Shown one piece after another: positions 48,260 through 61,469 of a stretch of 64,000 bases of DNA. Below the pieces are notes generated by a model that saw only the letters and a list, made by a program, of their open reading frames with translations, was not told the DNA's origin and made no database searches. This DNA is from Amborella trichopoda (Eukaryota; Streptophyta; Magnoliopsida; Amborellales; Amborellaceae), in assembly GCF_000471905.2 (NCBI RefSeq), contig NW_006499810.1, forward strand, positions 3,915,589 to 3,979,588, written 5' to 3'. Position numbers and translations under genes: made by a program. Position 1 is the stretch's first letter; the number at the start of each line of letters is the position of its first letter.

Positions 48260-49691
48260 TTACTCAAGCGTGGCTCGCATCAGATGATATTGACACCAGA
48301 GGTTCTCAGTTCCTGGAGGCAAGAACTTGGGCTGCCTTGTCGGCTTCGGCCTTATGAGAGCTTCTTCGAGCATTACGAAGAATAGTGCACGGAGGACAGC
48401 AGGTACCTCGTCATCCTCTTGGATTGTCACTATGTGGAAAGCCTCAGTTACGTCGAATGCTTTCTTTAACTCTTTGTGCTTTATATGGCCCTTATTAATA
48501 AGGGCTTCAATAATGTCTTTGAGCATAAAGCACTCTTGAGTGGGGTGGCCTACTCTCCTATGACAAGCACAATACCTCTCATGTGTCTCCTATCTAGCCT
48601 GCTCTGGGGTTTGGGCCTCCTGTAGCTAGATCATGTTTTGCTCTCGTAGTAGTCAAAGCAGAGCAGGAACCCATTCCTTCTCGAAGGGGTACACGTTGTT
48701 CTGGTGTCGGATCCTGTAGTCACTTCAATTTATATTGTTAGGGGGTGGGACCTTGTTATAGGACTACTTCTGGTTGCTTCCATCCTGAGGTGTTGTCTGT
48801 GCCTTGGAAAGATCCAAGGTTTGAGGGGCGGCTTTCTTAGTGTTAGTCACGGTGACAGCCACACTAATCACCCCTTTTTGGTGGTTGCCCTGATTATTGG
48901 AGTAAGAATTGCCATTGCCCCAGCTTTTTCTTAAGCTAGAGGGCTGCTGGTGAGATCCACTATGGTGCTTGGATAGACCTTTTATGCGCACCGCTTTAAA
49001 GATGAGCTCTGACATGGAGGGTGGATTGGAGGCCTCAACATGCAGGGTGTTCTCTGGCAACATATTTCGTATGAAGGTATAAACTGCTTCTCTTTCAAAT
49101 GATAAGTTGCCAACTCTCTCCATCGGGTGATGAACTTATCGACTGGCTCACCAAGGTCTTAAGTAAGAGCGAGGAGCTCGATGGTTTCCACGTTTCTCTT
49201 GACTTCATAGAAGTGCTGGTAAAACAACTGCTTCATTTCTTGCCATGTATGCACCGAGCTTGGAGGTAACCGAACATACCACTGGAAGGCTGGCCCTTCA
49301 AGAGTTTCGACGAATTGATGGAGGAGGAGTCACCTGTCAGTTGCGGTCTCTCGACAGCCCGCTCGAAAGTGAGCGGTATGCTAGTGCGGGGATGTAGTAC
49401 TATTGAACAGGGGGAGCTTCCCTTTTTGATAGTTTGGGAGAAACGACACCTAGTTAATATACGAGGGGTACGGCTTTTGGTAAAGCAATGCCCTTGTATG
49501 CCCGGGACTTTATTATTAAGACTGTGGGTCACCATGGCATCTATGTCAGTTTGGAAAACCATGCAGGGAGCAGAGCTATCTTGAGAGGCTAGTAAGGGAG
49601 TTTGCCTCGGAGCTGTGTCCTCTCCAGGCTGAGAGTTGGCCTCATGGTGAGGAGGGGAAGAAGGGGAGCTGAAGGTCTCTAAGAGATCCAT
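48260..49691 (-). pseudogene. B gag remnant
   Basis: Parts seen are MDLLETFSS with PHHEANSQPGEDTAPRQ (49,691 leftward), the gag core tail AVYTFIRNMLPENTLHVEAS (near 49,070) and a C-terminal MLKDIIEALINKGHIK (near 48,520), in the same order as A. The frame is broken. Confidence 0.72.
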
Positions 49692-50944
49692 CTTTTTTAG
49701 AATGGACTACATCATCACCTCGGACCTGTTGATCTGCTCTTCTTGAGCGTCATCCAACTTGTTGATCACCGTGAAGCTATCGTTTCTTATGGAAGGTCAG
49801 AGCCAAATGGAGTCGTGGACTGTCGGGACTGGTGAGTCATACGTGGCAAGTCAGTCTGTAGGGGCTTAGCATGCCTCGACTGGACCTGGGCCTTGTATGC
49901 TGAGCGTGTGAGGACCGGTTCTTAAGGGTCTTAGGACCGTGACTTCTTGGCAGCTCGATCTTTTCCTGTGACGATAACCACCGAGCAATCTTGGACTTCT
50001 TGCTTAGGTTCTGGAATATGAAGAGGGAAGAAGGGATTGTGAGGTAGGAGGTCATCAAGAGTGGTAACTTCAACTGTCTTAGGAGACTCTCTAGTCGAGA
50101 GTTATAGGTCTCTCTATTGCTTGATCTTGAGACTGTAATAGATTTCAGTCAAGAGTAGAGCCTGAGACTTGGACTGCCCTGACTTTCTTGAGCATGTGAG
50201 GGTTGTGTTTATTAGCTGGAGCAGAGAATGAGGTCCTAGGATAGAGGGCAATCCAGGCTTCTGCTTAGAGTATGTAGGCTTCTATCTGCCATCAAGCATT
50301 TGCCCTGGATTCCCTTGTGAGGACCGGGTGCATGGCTGACCTGGGGTGGCTGACTCAAGATGGTACTCTTAGGGAAAACCTTTGAGTACCGGGTCTCGAG
50401 TTGTTTTCCTAACAAAGGAAGAGCGATAAAAGAAGGAACTGGCTCACGACTCCGCCAGAGTCGGGATCGAGGAGGAACCTATGAAATTAGTGTGTGTGCA
50501 CCTTTGGAGGTAGCCATCCTGGTGACTCGAGAGTCAGCCCAAGCTCGGTCATCTGGTTCGCCCTTAGGAGGCCGAGACCTACGAGCTCGTGTCTGTGAGG
50601 TACCGGATAGGAGCCTATCTCTCACAGGATGCAGTCGTGTGTGCTAAGAGGGAGGATGAAGTGGTTAACCCTCGTGTGCTCGAGTTGGCACAGAATTGGC
50701 ATTTCCCCGAGCTGTGGGATGCAGATGCTGACGCGTGCAGGGTTCAGCCCGAGAAGGCCTAGCCTTGAATGCTAACTCAACGCAACATGAAAGTTGCCCT
50801 GAGGTGTGGCTTGAGTGGACGGACCATGAGTCTTTAGGTGTGTGCGAGAGGTGGAGGCCCCAAGATCTTCACCTTGGTGTGTCAAGCCTCTAAGCATAGA
50901 GGTTTGGGGTGATGAAGGAGTATGAGGGACACTACTGCTCAGGA

Positions 50945-53200
50945 TGAAAGGGGCAGGCAGCGAACTTCAGACAGCGTTAGGTATCATCGTTGGAAACACA
51001 AGAAGGCAGCACATCCCTCTGTGAGCGGCGATAGCTTCTTATGATGCCCATGGTGATAGGCGTGGGACGCGAGAGAAGCCTGCGGACGGTGTTAGGCACC
51101 AAGCGCACGAAAGAAGCTCGCGGACGGCGATAGGCACCAAGCACACAAAAGATGCTTGCAGACAGCGATAGGCACCGAGCGCAAGAAAGAAGACTACGGA
51201 TGACGATAGGCATCACCGTGACCCTTCGTAGGCGGTGATAGGCATTGCCGTCTGCTATAGGCATAGGGCATAAGAGAGAAGCTCGTAGAAGGTGATAGGC
51301 ATCGCCTCGACCCTTCGTGAGCGATGATAGGCGTCGCCATTTGCGATAAGCGCATGATGCAAGAGAAGCCTACGGATAGTGATAGGTATTGCCACAATCC
51401 TTCGTGGGCGGCGATATGCATCACCATCTGCGATAGGTGCGCAACATGAAAAGACCCATGCAAGCGACAATAGGCATCGCCGTTTGCGCTTACGCGGGAT
51501 GCCGAGGACACGCCTGTGGACAACGATGAGAAGCGCCATCTACGAACTTCGTTTAGAGATAGAGACAAATGAAGAGAGGGGGAAAGAAACTAGTACATGG
51601 CGTTGCCATCGCCATGCATGACCTACGAAACCACGGGAAAATAAAGAAAGAAAGAGGCATGCACGGCACTACTACTGTCGTGCATAGTCTTTGAGAAAAA
51701 CTCAGGCGAATGAGAAGAAAGAGAAGAGAGAGAAGAAGATAGGAAAGAAGAGAAGAGAGAGAAAGAGATTTACCTCAAGCTCAAAGGTATCGACCTAAAA
51801 GTTTCTCTCTCCTCCCTATCTCTCTCAAACTTGACCCAACAATAAAAAGCGATGGAAATTTTATTAAGCAAAGTTCAATCCATGTACAATGATAGTACTT
51901 GATATATATAGAGTTTTCCCTAAAAATGGGTGGATTGATCAAAATTAAACCTAATTGCTGAAATTAAGATTTAATTGAATTAAATAAAATAAGAATATAG
52001 GGTGCAAAATGACTGATTTTCCCCTTCCTAACAATTGAGAAAATTCTAGAATAGTCCCTACTGCTGCCTTAGATCGTGCGTGATCTTTCATGGATGATCC
52101 GAAAATGCCCTGGTGCCCATTTGTCCAAAAGATGATTATTTTCTTGTAGGGATCGACATGGCGATCAATTTGATACCAACTTTGAGTCATGGATCGGGTT
52201 TTTAAGCCACAATCATACGACGTGAAATTTGAATGAATCTTGCAAACTACGGATCGATAGTGTGCTCGTTTCTTGATGTTTTTTCCTGATTTCTTTACTA
52301 GATCACACTGAACATGCCATCAAGATCCCGTGGCAACAAATGCAGCTCGATTTCATGCCCGGATGAAGATTTCGTAACTTTTGAGTTTTGGCCAGAATCT
52401 AGAATTCCAGTGCCAAAATTTACAGTCACTTCATCAGTTTCATGTGTGAAATCTAACCGTTTATCATGCGCGGGGTTCAGACTAGTGATAGTTCGTAGAC
52501 CTTACTCACGAGATGAAACTAGTTTTACATCGATTAGGTTAGGAAGCGCCATGATTTGGCCACTTGAGCAAGGCGTGTCGCTGCTAATTTTCCTACAACT
52601 TTTCTCATGGATCGGCAACTTCTTTCTAACTTTTCTCTATGCTCGATGTCATCGTGGGTGCCACATATCGAAACGCTCGTCTCGACTAGATGAACACACT
52701 CCAACAACTTTGAGCAAGATCCGACTTCGGATGAGTGAGATATGATTGTTGTTGTCCCTTTAATGGAGTTTCGTTGCAGGGTGGCTACACGGGAATAGTG
52801 TGCGGCTCCTCTTATTTTGATCTTTTACTTATAACTTCTTCCTAGAATGTCCATTTAAGCTGAAATTTGATCCCTAAACATTTTCAACCGTGTCGGATCT
52901 AATGGCGATGGTCTCACGACCATTTGATGCTCTGAAAGTAGGGTTTCAGTTATAGAGATCCGTTTCAGGGTCCTAGATGTTGATTCTGCTGGAATTGCTT
53001 CGCAGTCTGCACTACCTTAGACAAGTCGGATTGCAACGAAACATTGTAGGAGACTTTTAAGAGTCATGATGAAGATCTTGACCAGTTTTGGGGCTATTTT
53101 GAGACTATCAAAATTTCCACTGTTTGTCAGGCTTTATTGACTGGCTTCTCCTTTTTATTCCACATCAGGGACCCATGGTGCCGAAAAATATCTTCAAACA
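50945..53200 (-). mobile_element. 5' LTR of B
   Basis: It begins on the minus strand with TGTTTGAAGATATTTTTCGG at 53,200 and aligns with 39,515-41,679. A TATATATA-type box lies at about 51,902-51,910. The leader of B adjoins it to the left. The LTR is shorter than its 3' partner. Confidence 0.82.
51000..51520 (-). repeat. GCGATAGGCA array in the B 5' LTR
   Basis: Units such as GGCGATAGGCACCAAGC and AAGAAGCTCGCGGACGG recur every 38-45 bp. It is homologous to the 3' LTR array. Confidence 0.78.
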
Positions 53201-53708
53201 CCTTACTAGTGGGATTTGGTCCCAATCTAGTTTGTTAACAACTGAGGAACCTTTTTAGTGGAGTCGATATCAGCGTTGTATGATCTTGATTTTGGCTCAA
53301 GGACAAACTAGTGGGTTCCCTTGGCGAACTCTTGGTCCCAATCTAGTTGTTGGTGTTCTTTGGCTCTGGGGCCTAACTAGTGAGTGCCCTTTGTTGGCAT
53401 TTGATCCCATCCTAGTTGTTGGGAAATTTTGGCTCTAGAGTCAATTAGTGGGTGCCCTTTGTGGGCGTTTGATACCATTCTAGTTGTTGGAGATGGACTG
53501 GTCTAGATTGCACCGGGTACTTTTCAGTTTTCAACTTGTAGATGGCTGAAGTCATCTTTGGTAAAGAAGCAGCATCAACTTGTTCATTAGTTCATGCGCC
53601 TTTTTTTTTCCTTGGGTTTTCACCTGAACTGGATAGGAGTGGTGCCACAAGAGTGCCTTTTTCCAACTGCTTCTATTGAGGCACTTTTACTCGTGACTTC
53701 GAGGTCAC
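53201..53708 (-). mobile_element. Element D, segment between B and C
   Basis: It carries CTAGTGGGTTCCCTTGG and CCCAATCTAGTTGTTGG repeats of about 75-120 bp (53,206-53,500), then the region matching 8,100-8,280 of E. It ends at GTCAC, the target duplication of C. Confidence 0.8.
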
Positions 53709-54160
53709 TGTTGGAAGATATTTTTCATCACTGCTCAATAAAAGCTTAGCAAAAAGTGAAAATTCTGACAGTCTCAAAATATCCCTAAAACTGGTCAAAA
53801 TCTTCATGAGGACTCTCAAAATTCTCCTGTCAAATTTCGTCACATTCCGACATGTCTAAGGCAGTACAGACTGAGAAACAGTTTCGACAGAATCAGCCTC
53901 TAGCACCTTGAAATGGACCCTTATAAATAGAGCTACATTTTTGGTGTCTCAATTTACTGTAGGACCATTGCCATCAGATCAAGAATGGTTGAAAACCCCC
54001 AAGGGTAAAATTTCAGCTAAAACGGACACTCCAGAAAAATGTTATAGGCAAAAAAGCGAAACAGGAGGAGCGGCACGTTATTCCCGTGTGGCCACCCTGC
54101 AACTCCACACCATTAAAGGGACAGTCACGAACAGTGACTTTTGATGATCATATCTCTTCA
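53709..54160 (+). mobile_element. LTR start at the left end of C
   Basis: TGTTGGAAGATATTTTTCATC onward aligns with the first about 450 bp of the 3' LTR at 58,071. After about 54,160 the sequence is that of the 3' internal module (TTTTACCCTTCGATAAAA). Confidence 0.82.
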
Positions 54161-54329
54161 GCAGTTTTACCCTTCGATAAAATAGCAAAATGAGGTTTTC
54201 CCCCTGTTAATACTCAACAATGCCGCAAACTGCCCCTTACAAGTTCGAAAAGACGTTGCAGTCCCTATCTTTAAGCGACACTAAGATAGGGACGGGGCGG
54301 GTTCAAGCCCAAGGCCCGAAAGGGTTATC

Positions 54330-54720
54330 ATCGTGCACTGCATAAGATGCTATTGCTGCTCGACTTCGTCAAGGGCTATCGCCGCACACTTCACCAAGAG
54401 GAAATCGTCGTGCACTGCATAAGGGTTATCGCCGTGCACTACGTAAGATGCTATCACTGTGTGCCTTCGTCAAGGGCTATCGCCACGCGCTTCACCTAGA
54501 GGAAATCATTGTGCGCTGCGTAAGGGTTATCGCCATGCCTTGTGTAAGATGCTATCGCCACACGCCTTCATCAAGGGCTATCGTCGCGCGCTTCACCCAA
54601 AGGCAATCATCGTGAGCCTTTGTCAAGGACCATCGCCGTGCGCCCTCGCCGAAGGCCATCGCCGTGTGCCTCACTAAGTGGTTAACACCGTGTGCCCTTC
54701 ATCAAGAGCCTAAAACCATG
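54330..54720 (+). repeat. Array of GGGCTATCGCC / TTCGTCAAGG units in C
   Basis: Degenerate units alternate CTATCGCCGTGCACT and CTTCGTCAAGGGCTATCG every 25-30 bp. In reverse complement it resembles the 25-bp array of B. Confidence 0.72.
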
Positions 54721-54889
54721 AGCACCATCGAGAACTTAGCATCGTGTGCACGTCACGACACTCCCATCTGGACCTTCGTCCTACATCCCCAGGAAGTTCA
54801 TTCGCTACACCCTAGTCTCACTCCTCCAAAAGTCGAGTCCTCAATTACGACTCTATCCCCCCTGGAGTCACATTCTCCCCAAAAATTGG

Positions 54890-56390
54890 TCTGTGCTGCA
54901 TGATCTTAAACTACACAGCCTCGAACCATGTTGCATGACCTTAAACTGTACAGCCACGGTCCGTGCTACATGAGCTTAAACTTCACATCCTCGGTCTGCA
55001 CTGCATGACCTTAAACTGCATAGCCTTGGTCCGAGCTGCATGACATTAAACTGCACAGGCTCGATCCATGCTGTATGACTTTAAACTGCACAGCCTCGGT
55101 CCGTGCTGCATGACCTTAAACTGCACAGCCACAATCCATGCTACATGACTTTAAACTGCACAGCCACGGTCCATGTTGCATGACCTTAAACTGCACAGCC
55201 ACGGTCCGTGCTACATGAACTTAAACTGCACAGCCATGGTTCAGATGCACGATCCTAAACTACATGATCCAAACTATATGACCTTAAACTGTAGCAAAGA
55301 TCTAGTAGCATAACCTTAAACCGCATAGTCCTCATTGCATGACTCTAAACTATAAGATAATGGTCTAGCTGTATGACTTTAAACCATAGTGCACGTCCTG
55401 GCAGCATGATGTTAAAAGGCTTAGCACCATGGCCCAAAGTACATGACCTTCAACTGTAGCGGAGGTCTAGTTGCACGACCCTAAACTACATGGTCCTAAC
55501 CGCATGACTTTAAACTGCATAGCCATGTTCCGAGTTACAAGACCTTAAAACTATAACGCACGGCGCGACAAATAGTCCATACGCATAAATTTAACTGTGA
55601 GATGGACCACCTCTTCACCAGGTTTATTTCATCAACATCCCCAGTAAAGTTAGATGTATGCAAGGGTCGTGCCTACCCCTTCAATCCCCGATGGGTTTGT
55701 GTCGCAACATCCCAATGAGAGTCACATCGTACTGTGACTCACTATTCCTAAGGAGTTAAGGTCATTCTAATCTTCTCAACCCCTAGTGGGGTTACACCTG
55801 TGCTCTAGCCCATCATCCCTAGAGGAGTTACATGCATACCATTACTCATTATCCCCTTGGAGTCATACTAGCGGTCATAATCCCGGTGAAGTCTGTTTCT
55901 GCTTGCCATTCCTCATAGGGCCACCATATTCATCTAAAGCTCTCTGCTTATGTATAGCCTTAACTATTTTTATCCCCAGGGAGTCAGATTGCTATCCACA
56001 ACCTATCCCCCATGTAGCTTTACCTACATGGTGACCTACACAACAGTCCGTATTGCATGACTTTAAACTGCACAGCCACAGTCAGTACTGCATGACCTTA
56101 AACTACACAGCCGCGGTCTGTGTTGCATGACCTTAAACTGCACATCCTTGGTCCGTGCTGCATGACCTTAAACTACACAACCGTGGTTCAAACTACATGA
56201 CCTTAAACTGTAGTGGAGATCTAGTTGCACGACCTTAAACTTTATAGTCCAAGTTGCATGACTATAAACTGCATAACCACGGTCCCAAATATGACCTTAA
56301 ACCATAGTGCATGTCCTGGCCACATGACATTAAACTGCTTGGCCCAAGTCCAAGAGGCATGACCTTAAAGACGCCCCCACATACCCGCAC
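54890..56390 (+). repeat. 35-bp TTAAACTGCACAGCC arrays in C
   Basis: Around 55,090-55,240 consecutive units are exactly 35 bp long, with the core CAGCCACGGTCCGTGCTACA and then TGACCTTAAACTGCA. The array continues with variation to about 55,600 and resumes at 56,040-56,390. Confidence 0.9.
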
Positions 56391-56393
56391 ATG

Positions 56394-56690
56394 CCCTTTA
56401 CGTGCATCTTCATGCACGTCTTCCCAAACTGACATGTTCGTCTGCGCACACCACCTTCATTACCTCCCCAGTGAGTCCACATACACTCACACGCCCTTCA
56501 CGTGCATCTTCACAAACATCTTCTCAAACCGACCCGTTTGTGTGCGCTTACCACTTTCATTACCTCCCCAGTGAGTCCACATACGTGCAAATTCCCTTTA
56601 CGCGTGTCTTCACGCGCACCTTCCCTAATCGACCCGTTCGCGTGTGCACACCATCCATCATTCCTGGTGAGTCTTACCCATGCTCACAAA
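56394..56690 (+). repeat. About 100-bp tandem repeats in C
   Basis: Three units begin at about 56,394, 56,492 and 56,594 with CCCTT(T/C)ACGTGCATCTTCA. Each ends near CCTCCCCAGTGAGTCCACA. A single related copy is present in A (31,700-31,790) and in B (43,200-43,350). Confidence 0.85.
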
Positions 56691-58054
56691 ACGGCAAGCC
56701 ATCTCGCCACCCATACTCACCATCAGCTAGTGGGTCACCACTCTTCGCCCATCATTCTTCTTTCATAAGGTAGCCTCATGTTATCTCCCCAAAGTGAGTC
56801 AAAACCATCACCATACTCACTCCATAGCCTCTACAGACTGTCATGCGCCACTACTACGGCCCAGCTATATGACCCTAAAACTATAGTGCACATCCTGACC
56901 GCATGACGTTAAAAGGCCTCGCACAAGTCTCGAAGGCATGACCCTAAACACGCCTCCACAAAAATTGGCAGTGTACACCTCGATAAGGGAATCCCATGAG
57001 TAAAAATGACGGACGAGCATGATCACGAAACCATGAGTTAAAGAGTTCCGTGAAAACAAAAACCCAAGCACGATGAAAACCCCACAAGGGCACCGTGAGA
57101 AAAAACAAATGAAAAGGGTGGACATGACTACCAGGTCATGGGTAAAAGAGCCCAAAAACAAAGGAAGTTGATGCAAGCCATCTCTTCGGTGCCACTTCCC
57201 CCCTGTTCATGTGAAAACCCACAAATGGGCACTTGAACCGATAAAACAGGTTGACGCACTACCACAGCCTCAACCGGCACTCAATTGCCAAACAGGCATA
57301 ATTCCATTGAGGTCTATCTAAGACCCTCAACTGCCAGCACCCAATCATATCACAAAATGGATCATCCGAGAGTAAGAGTCACATAAGATTTCCCACAGTT
57401 TAACATCAACAAACAACAAGAGTCCTTGAGGGTGAGGACGACAGTCGAAAGATCCATCCAAAATTCTAAAGACAATCACGAAGGCAAGAAACTAACGAAG
57501 ACAGGGCCTAACCTGCTATAGACTTCAAGGTTATTCCTCGCCATGAGATCACCTCGCCTAAAGCCTTCCTTAGCCGATAGGCTCAAACCTTCTTGACCTG
57601 AAAGGATGGGGCCTACGAGGTCACCTTGCCAAAATTCCCCTAGCGACAGGTCTAGACTTTCGGGATAGGTCAAAAACCCCCGATTGGACCCCGCTATATG
57701 GGACCTACAGAGTTACCTTGAACATCAAAAGCAAATCTGGTATAACAGTGAATAATGCTGACCAAAGGTTCATAGCACTTGGCCCCAAATAGGCCCGATT
57801 CTAACCAATGAGGTCCCTACAAATTCCTCAAGCTATCAGAATTGCAAATAGTCCCTCGAGGGTGAGGACTTCGATAGGATCCCTTAAAGGTTTTTTTTCC
57901 TCAAGTCTCCACGGATGGACTCGTACATTGCGTCCAAAAGTCAGAGCATCCTAGTCACAACATTACGTGGATCTCTTCAGCATTCGCATAGTCCTTGGCT
58001 AGCCAGGAGAAATTTCCTGAATGATTGCACTTCTTGATTCTCTTGAAGCACAAC

Positions 58055-58070
58055 ATTTGATGGGGAATGT
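58055..58070 (+). other. Polypurine tract of C
   Basis: ATTTGATGGGGAATGT abuts the 3' LTR start. Confidence 0.68.
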
Positions 58071-60957
58071 TGTTAGACGATATTTTTCATCATCATGGGG
58101 CCCTCACTCAATAAAAGCCTAGCAAACAGTGGAAATTCTGACAGTCTCATAATATCCCCATAATTCGTCAAAATCTTCATGAAGACTCTCAAAAGTCTCC
58201 TGCCAACTTTCGTAGCAATCTGACCTGTCTAAGGCAGTGTAGACTGAGAAACAGTTTCAGCAGAATCAACCTCTAGCACCCTGAAATGGACCCCGATAGC
58301 TAGAGCTACATTTTCAGTGTCTCAATTTGCTATAAGACCACCACCATTGGTCCGGTACAGTTAAAAATCCCAAAGGGTCAAATTTCAGGCTAAACGAACA
58401 CTCTTGAAAAACGTTATAGGCAAAAGAGCAAAACAAGAGGAGCCGCACGCTATTCATGTGCGGCCACCCTGCAACTCCACACCATTAAAGGGACAATCAT
58501 GAACAATGACTTTCGATGCTCATATCACGCCTGTCCCAAGTTGGATCACGCTCAAATTTGGTGAGCATGTTCATCTCGTCAAGACGAGTGTTTCGATATG
58601 TAGCACACCTCGCGACGATGCCTGAGCGTGAAGAAAAGCTAGAGAGAGTTGTTGATCCGTAAAGAAAGTGTAGAAAATTCAACAGCATCGTGCCTCACTT
58701 GAGTGGCCAAAACACACCGCTCGCAAGCCCGATCGATGTGAAACTAATTCCATCATGTGCGTAAGGTATCAGGCTATCTCTTACCTGAACCCCATATATG
58801 ATGAATGGTCAAATTCTTCACACGAACCCAATGAAATGACTGCAAATTTTGTCGCCGAAATTTCAAATTCCGGCAAACATTCCAAAGTTACAAAATCTTC
58901 GTTTGAGCACAGAATTGAGCTATGTTTCTTGCCCCACGATCGTAACGGCATGCTCAGTGTGATCCAGTGAAGAAATCAAAGAACAACATCAAGGAATGAG
59001 CACACTATCGATCCGAAGTTCCAAGATTCATTCAAATTTCAAGTCACATGATAGTGCCCTAAAAACACGATCCATGGCTCAAAGTTGGAATCAAATCGAT
59101 TTCCAAGCCAAGCCCTACAAGAAAACAATCATCTTTAGATCAACTGAGCATTAGAACAACCCTGGATCATCCATGAAAAATCATGCACGTTCTAGGGCAA
59201 CACAGGGGCTGTTTTGAAATTCTACTAATTGTTAGGAAGGGGCAAATCTGTCATTTTACACCCTATTTCTAATTTCTTTTAATTCAATTAAATCTTAATT
59301 TCCAACAATTAGGTTTAATTTTGATCATCCACCCATGTTTGGGCCTCGTACCATCATGGTATGCAAAAAGGCTTGAACCCTTCACAAAAGGGATAAGTTT
59401 ACTTAGTAAAGTTTCTCTTTCTTCTCATTGTTGGGTCACGTTTGGAGAGAGAGTAAAGAGAGAGAAACTTATGAACCGATACCCTTAGGCTCAAGGCAAA
59501 TTTTCTCTCTCATCTTTTCTCTCTCATCTTTTCTCTCTTCTACTTCTTCTTCGTCTAAGCCTCCCTTATAGGCCATACACGGTAGTGGCAATGTCGTGCA
59601 TGACTCTTTCTTCCCTTTTTCTCCTTCCTTTAATTTCATAGGTCGCGCATAGTGATGGTAGCTCCATGCACAAGCTCTGTCTCCTCTTATGTTTCCTCAT
59701 CTCCATGTCTCGGTGAGATCTGCAAACGGTGCTGCTCATCGCCATCCACAGGTGTGTCCTCGACATCTCAGCGAGGAACACGTGTAACGAAGCATATTGC
59801 CGTCCGAGAGGGCTTCACCCTGCCGTGTGACTATTGTAGGCGACGATGTCCATCGCCATCCGTGAAGGGTCGCAACAATACTCATCGTCATTCTGAAGCT
59901 TCGCTTTTACGCCTGATGCCTATTGTCGTGCGTAGGTTTCTTTCGTTCGCTCGGTGCCCATCGCCGTGCGCAGGCTCCTTCCTCGCCTCTCCACATCTAT
60001 TGTCGTGCGGAAGCTTCCCTTGTGCCCCACGCCTATCGTCATGCGCTCCACGAGAGGTAATTGCCATGTGACTCATGAGAAGTTATAGCCGTGCTCCTCG
60101 TCAAAAGCTATCGCCATCTACAAGAGATGTGTGGCCTTCTCACATTTCCAATGGCGATGCTTCTTACTGTCTGCAGGTTTCTCTCTTGTCCCACGTCTAG
60201 CGTCGTGTGCCTCATGCGGAGCTATCACCGTGAGCCTCACCAGAAGCTATCGTCGCCCGGACGCAGTGTCTTCTTATGATGCTAACGACGAGACCCATTG
60301 CCGTCTGGATTCTCCCCCCCCATCGTCGTCTCTCTTTCACTCTCTTCATTCCCTTTTCTTCTCTTCTTGCTTTTCTCTTCTCACATGATTGAGGGTAGAC
60401 TTGGCCCAACACTGCCATATCAGCCTCGGTTTCGAGTAGCATTGTCGTCACACTGGTCCTGAGTACCATGCCTGTCTTGCTACCACTCCAAGTCGATAAC
60501 TTTACAGCTGTCACGCTAGTCTCGCCCCTTCATCAATTTCTCTTCTCTTTTCTATCTTTATTTGAACTTTCCATTTCATCACTCTAACTTCTCACATTCT
60601 TAGCCATGTGATGTGCGTTGCCCTAAGATGAGGGTGGGCCTTTCGACATACTTTTCTTACAAATTAACCATAGTAGTGTTGTGTAAATAAAAGGCAATCG
60701 CAGGTCAAGGGAGGTGATTTTGATCCAGCTAAAGCAGCTAGGGGGCTTTCTTCATGATCTAAGAGGGTGCACATGCAAGCTAGCCCAAGTAAGTCCCGAA
60801 CCCATCTTAAATTCCTCTCTCATCGATTGATATACCTTCTCTTGCTCTTGAGCAAGGTTCTTAAGAGAGCGATCTCAAGTCCCGGGTTCACTAGAAACCT
60901 GAGATACGTGCCACCAGATCATCTAGATCTGAAGGGCGAGATCGAGGCACCTAACCA
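58071..60957 (+). mobile_element. 3' LTR of C
   Basis: It starts TGTTAGACGATATTTTTCAT and ends CACCTAACCA (2.89 kb). It has the CCACCCATGTTTGGGCC block near 59,330. The A-type TATAAATA is not preserved after that block. CATGCATG-like hairpins and GCGATAGG-type repeats occur at 59,570-60,300, as in B. Confidence 0.88.
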
Positions 60958-61469
60958 GTCACGTCCGCCTTTTGATTTCCATTTTGACTCATGGTGCCCT
61001 TTTGGATTTTCGCCATGCCCAATTTTCTTATTTTTAGGACATTTTTACTCATGGCTTCATGGTCATGCCCCGCCTGTCATTTTTACTCATGGAGCGCTTG
61101 CAGGATTTTACCATACCCATTTTATTTTATTTTTTGGTAGTTTTTTTTTTCGTAGCTTCATGGCTATCTCCACTTGAAGCTTCTACTTGTACTCATGATG
61201 ATTCTCATCATGCTCAGCTTCTTTTTTCTCTTTTCTCTTTTTTATTTTTCTAAGGGACTCCCCTTTGGAGGGGTCTTGCTTGGATGGGGCTCACTGGGGC
61301 AGTGGACATCGTGGGTGAGCTAACTGCGGATAGAGGTATGACATAGCCACATGTTATGCAGGGAGGCACACCAGGGCCGTGTCGTGCATGCGCACGTTGA
61401 GCACAGGGAAGCTCATGAGCCGCTGATTGTCGAAACGACACTTGAGAGATGAAACAAATTTGTGGGGAG

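Larger units (their letters stand above)
38698..53200 (-). mobile_element. Element B: Tat-type Ty3/gypsy element, broken
   Basis: The 14.5-kb element is in minus orientation. The 3' LTR (38,698-41,679) and the shorter 5' LTR (50,945-53,200) bound a leader, gag, RT, both RNase H domains and the repeat-rich 3' module. I see no integrase core. Flanks CCTGA (38,693-38,697) and CCTTA (53,201-53,205) match at 4/5, and the surrounding D repeat array continues across the insertion. It is the same family as A but without the polypyrimidine expansion. Coding parts carry around ten breaks. LTR divergence by eye is about 15-20%. Confidence 0.87.
54161..58054 (+). other. Non-coding 3' module of C
   Basis: Same order as in A and B: a TTTTACCCTTCGATAAAA stretch, a 25-bp-type array (54,330-54,720), 35-bp arrays (54,890-55,600 and 56,040-56,390), CCCC-rich GAGTCACA-type repeats (55,620-56,030), about 100-bp repeats (56,394-56,690), the ATGAGTAAAA block (56,940-57,245) and the pre-polypurine segment (57,855-58,054). 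No gene seen. Confidence 0.72.
53709..60957 (+). mobile_element. Element C: non-coding member of the A/B family
   Basis: The 7.25-kb element is flanked by a perfect 5-bp target duplication, GTCAC (53,704-53,708 and 60,958-60,962). It has the LTR start at the left, the 3' repeat module, a polypurine tract and a full 3' LTR, but no gag or pol. Such coding-free derivatives can be mobilised by proteins from complete relatives. The two copies of the LTR start differ at about 15% of positions by eye, so the insertion is old in spite of its clean duplication. Confidence 0.9.
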
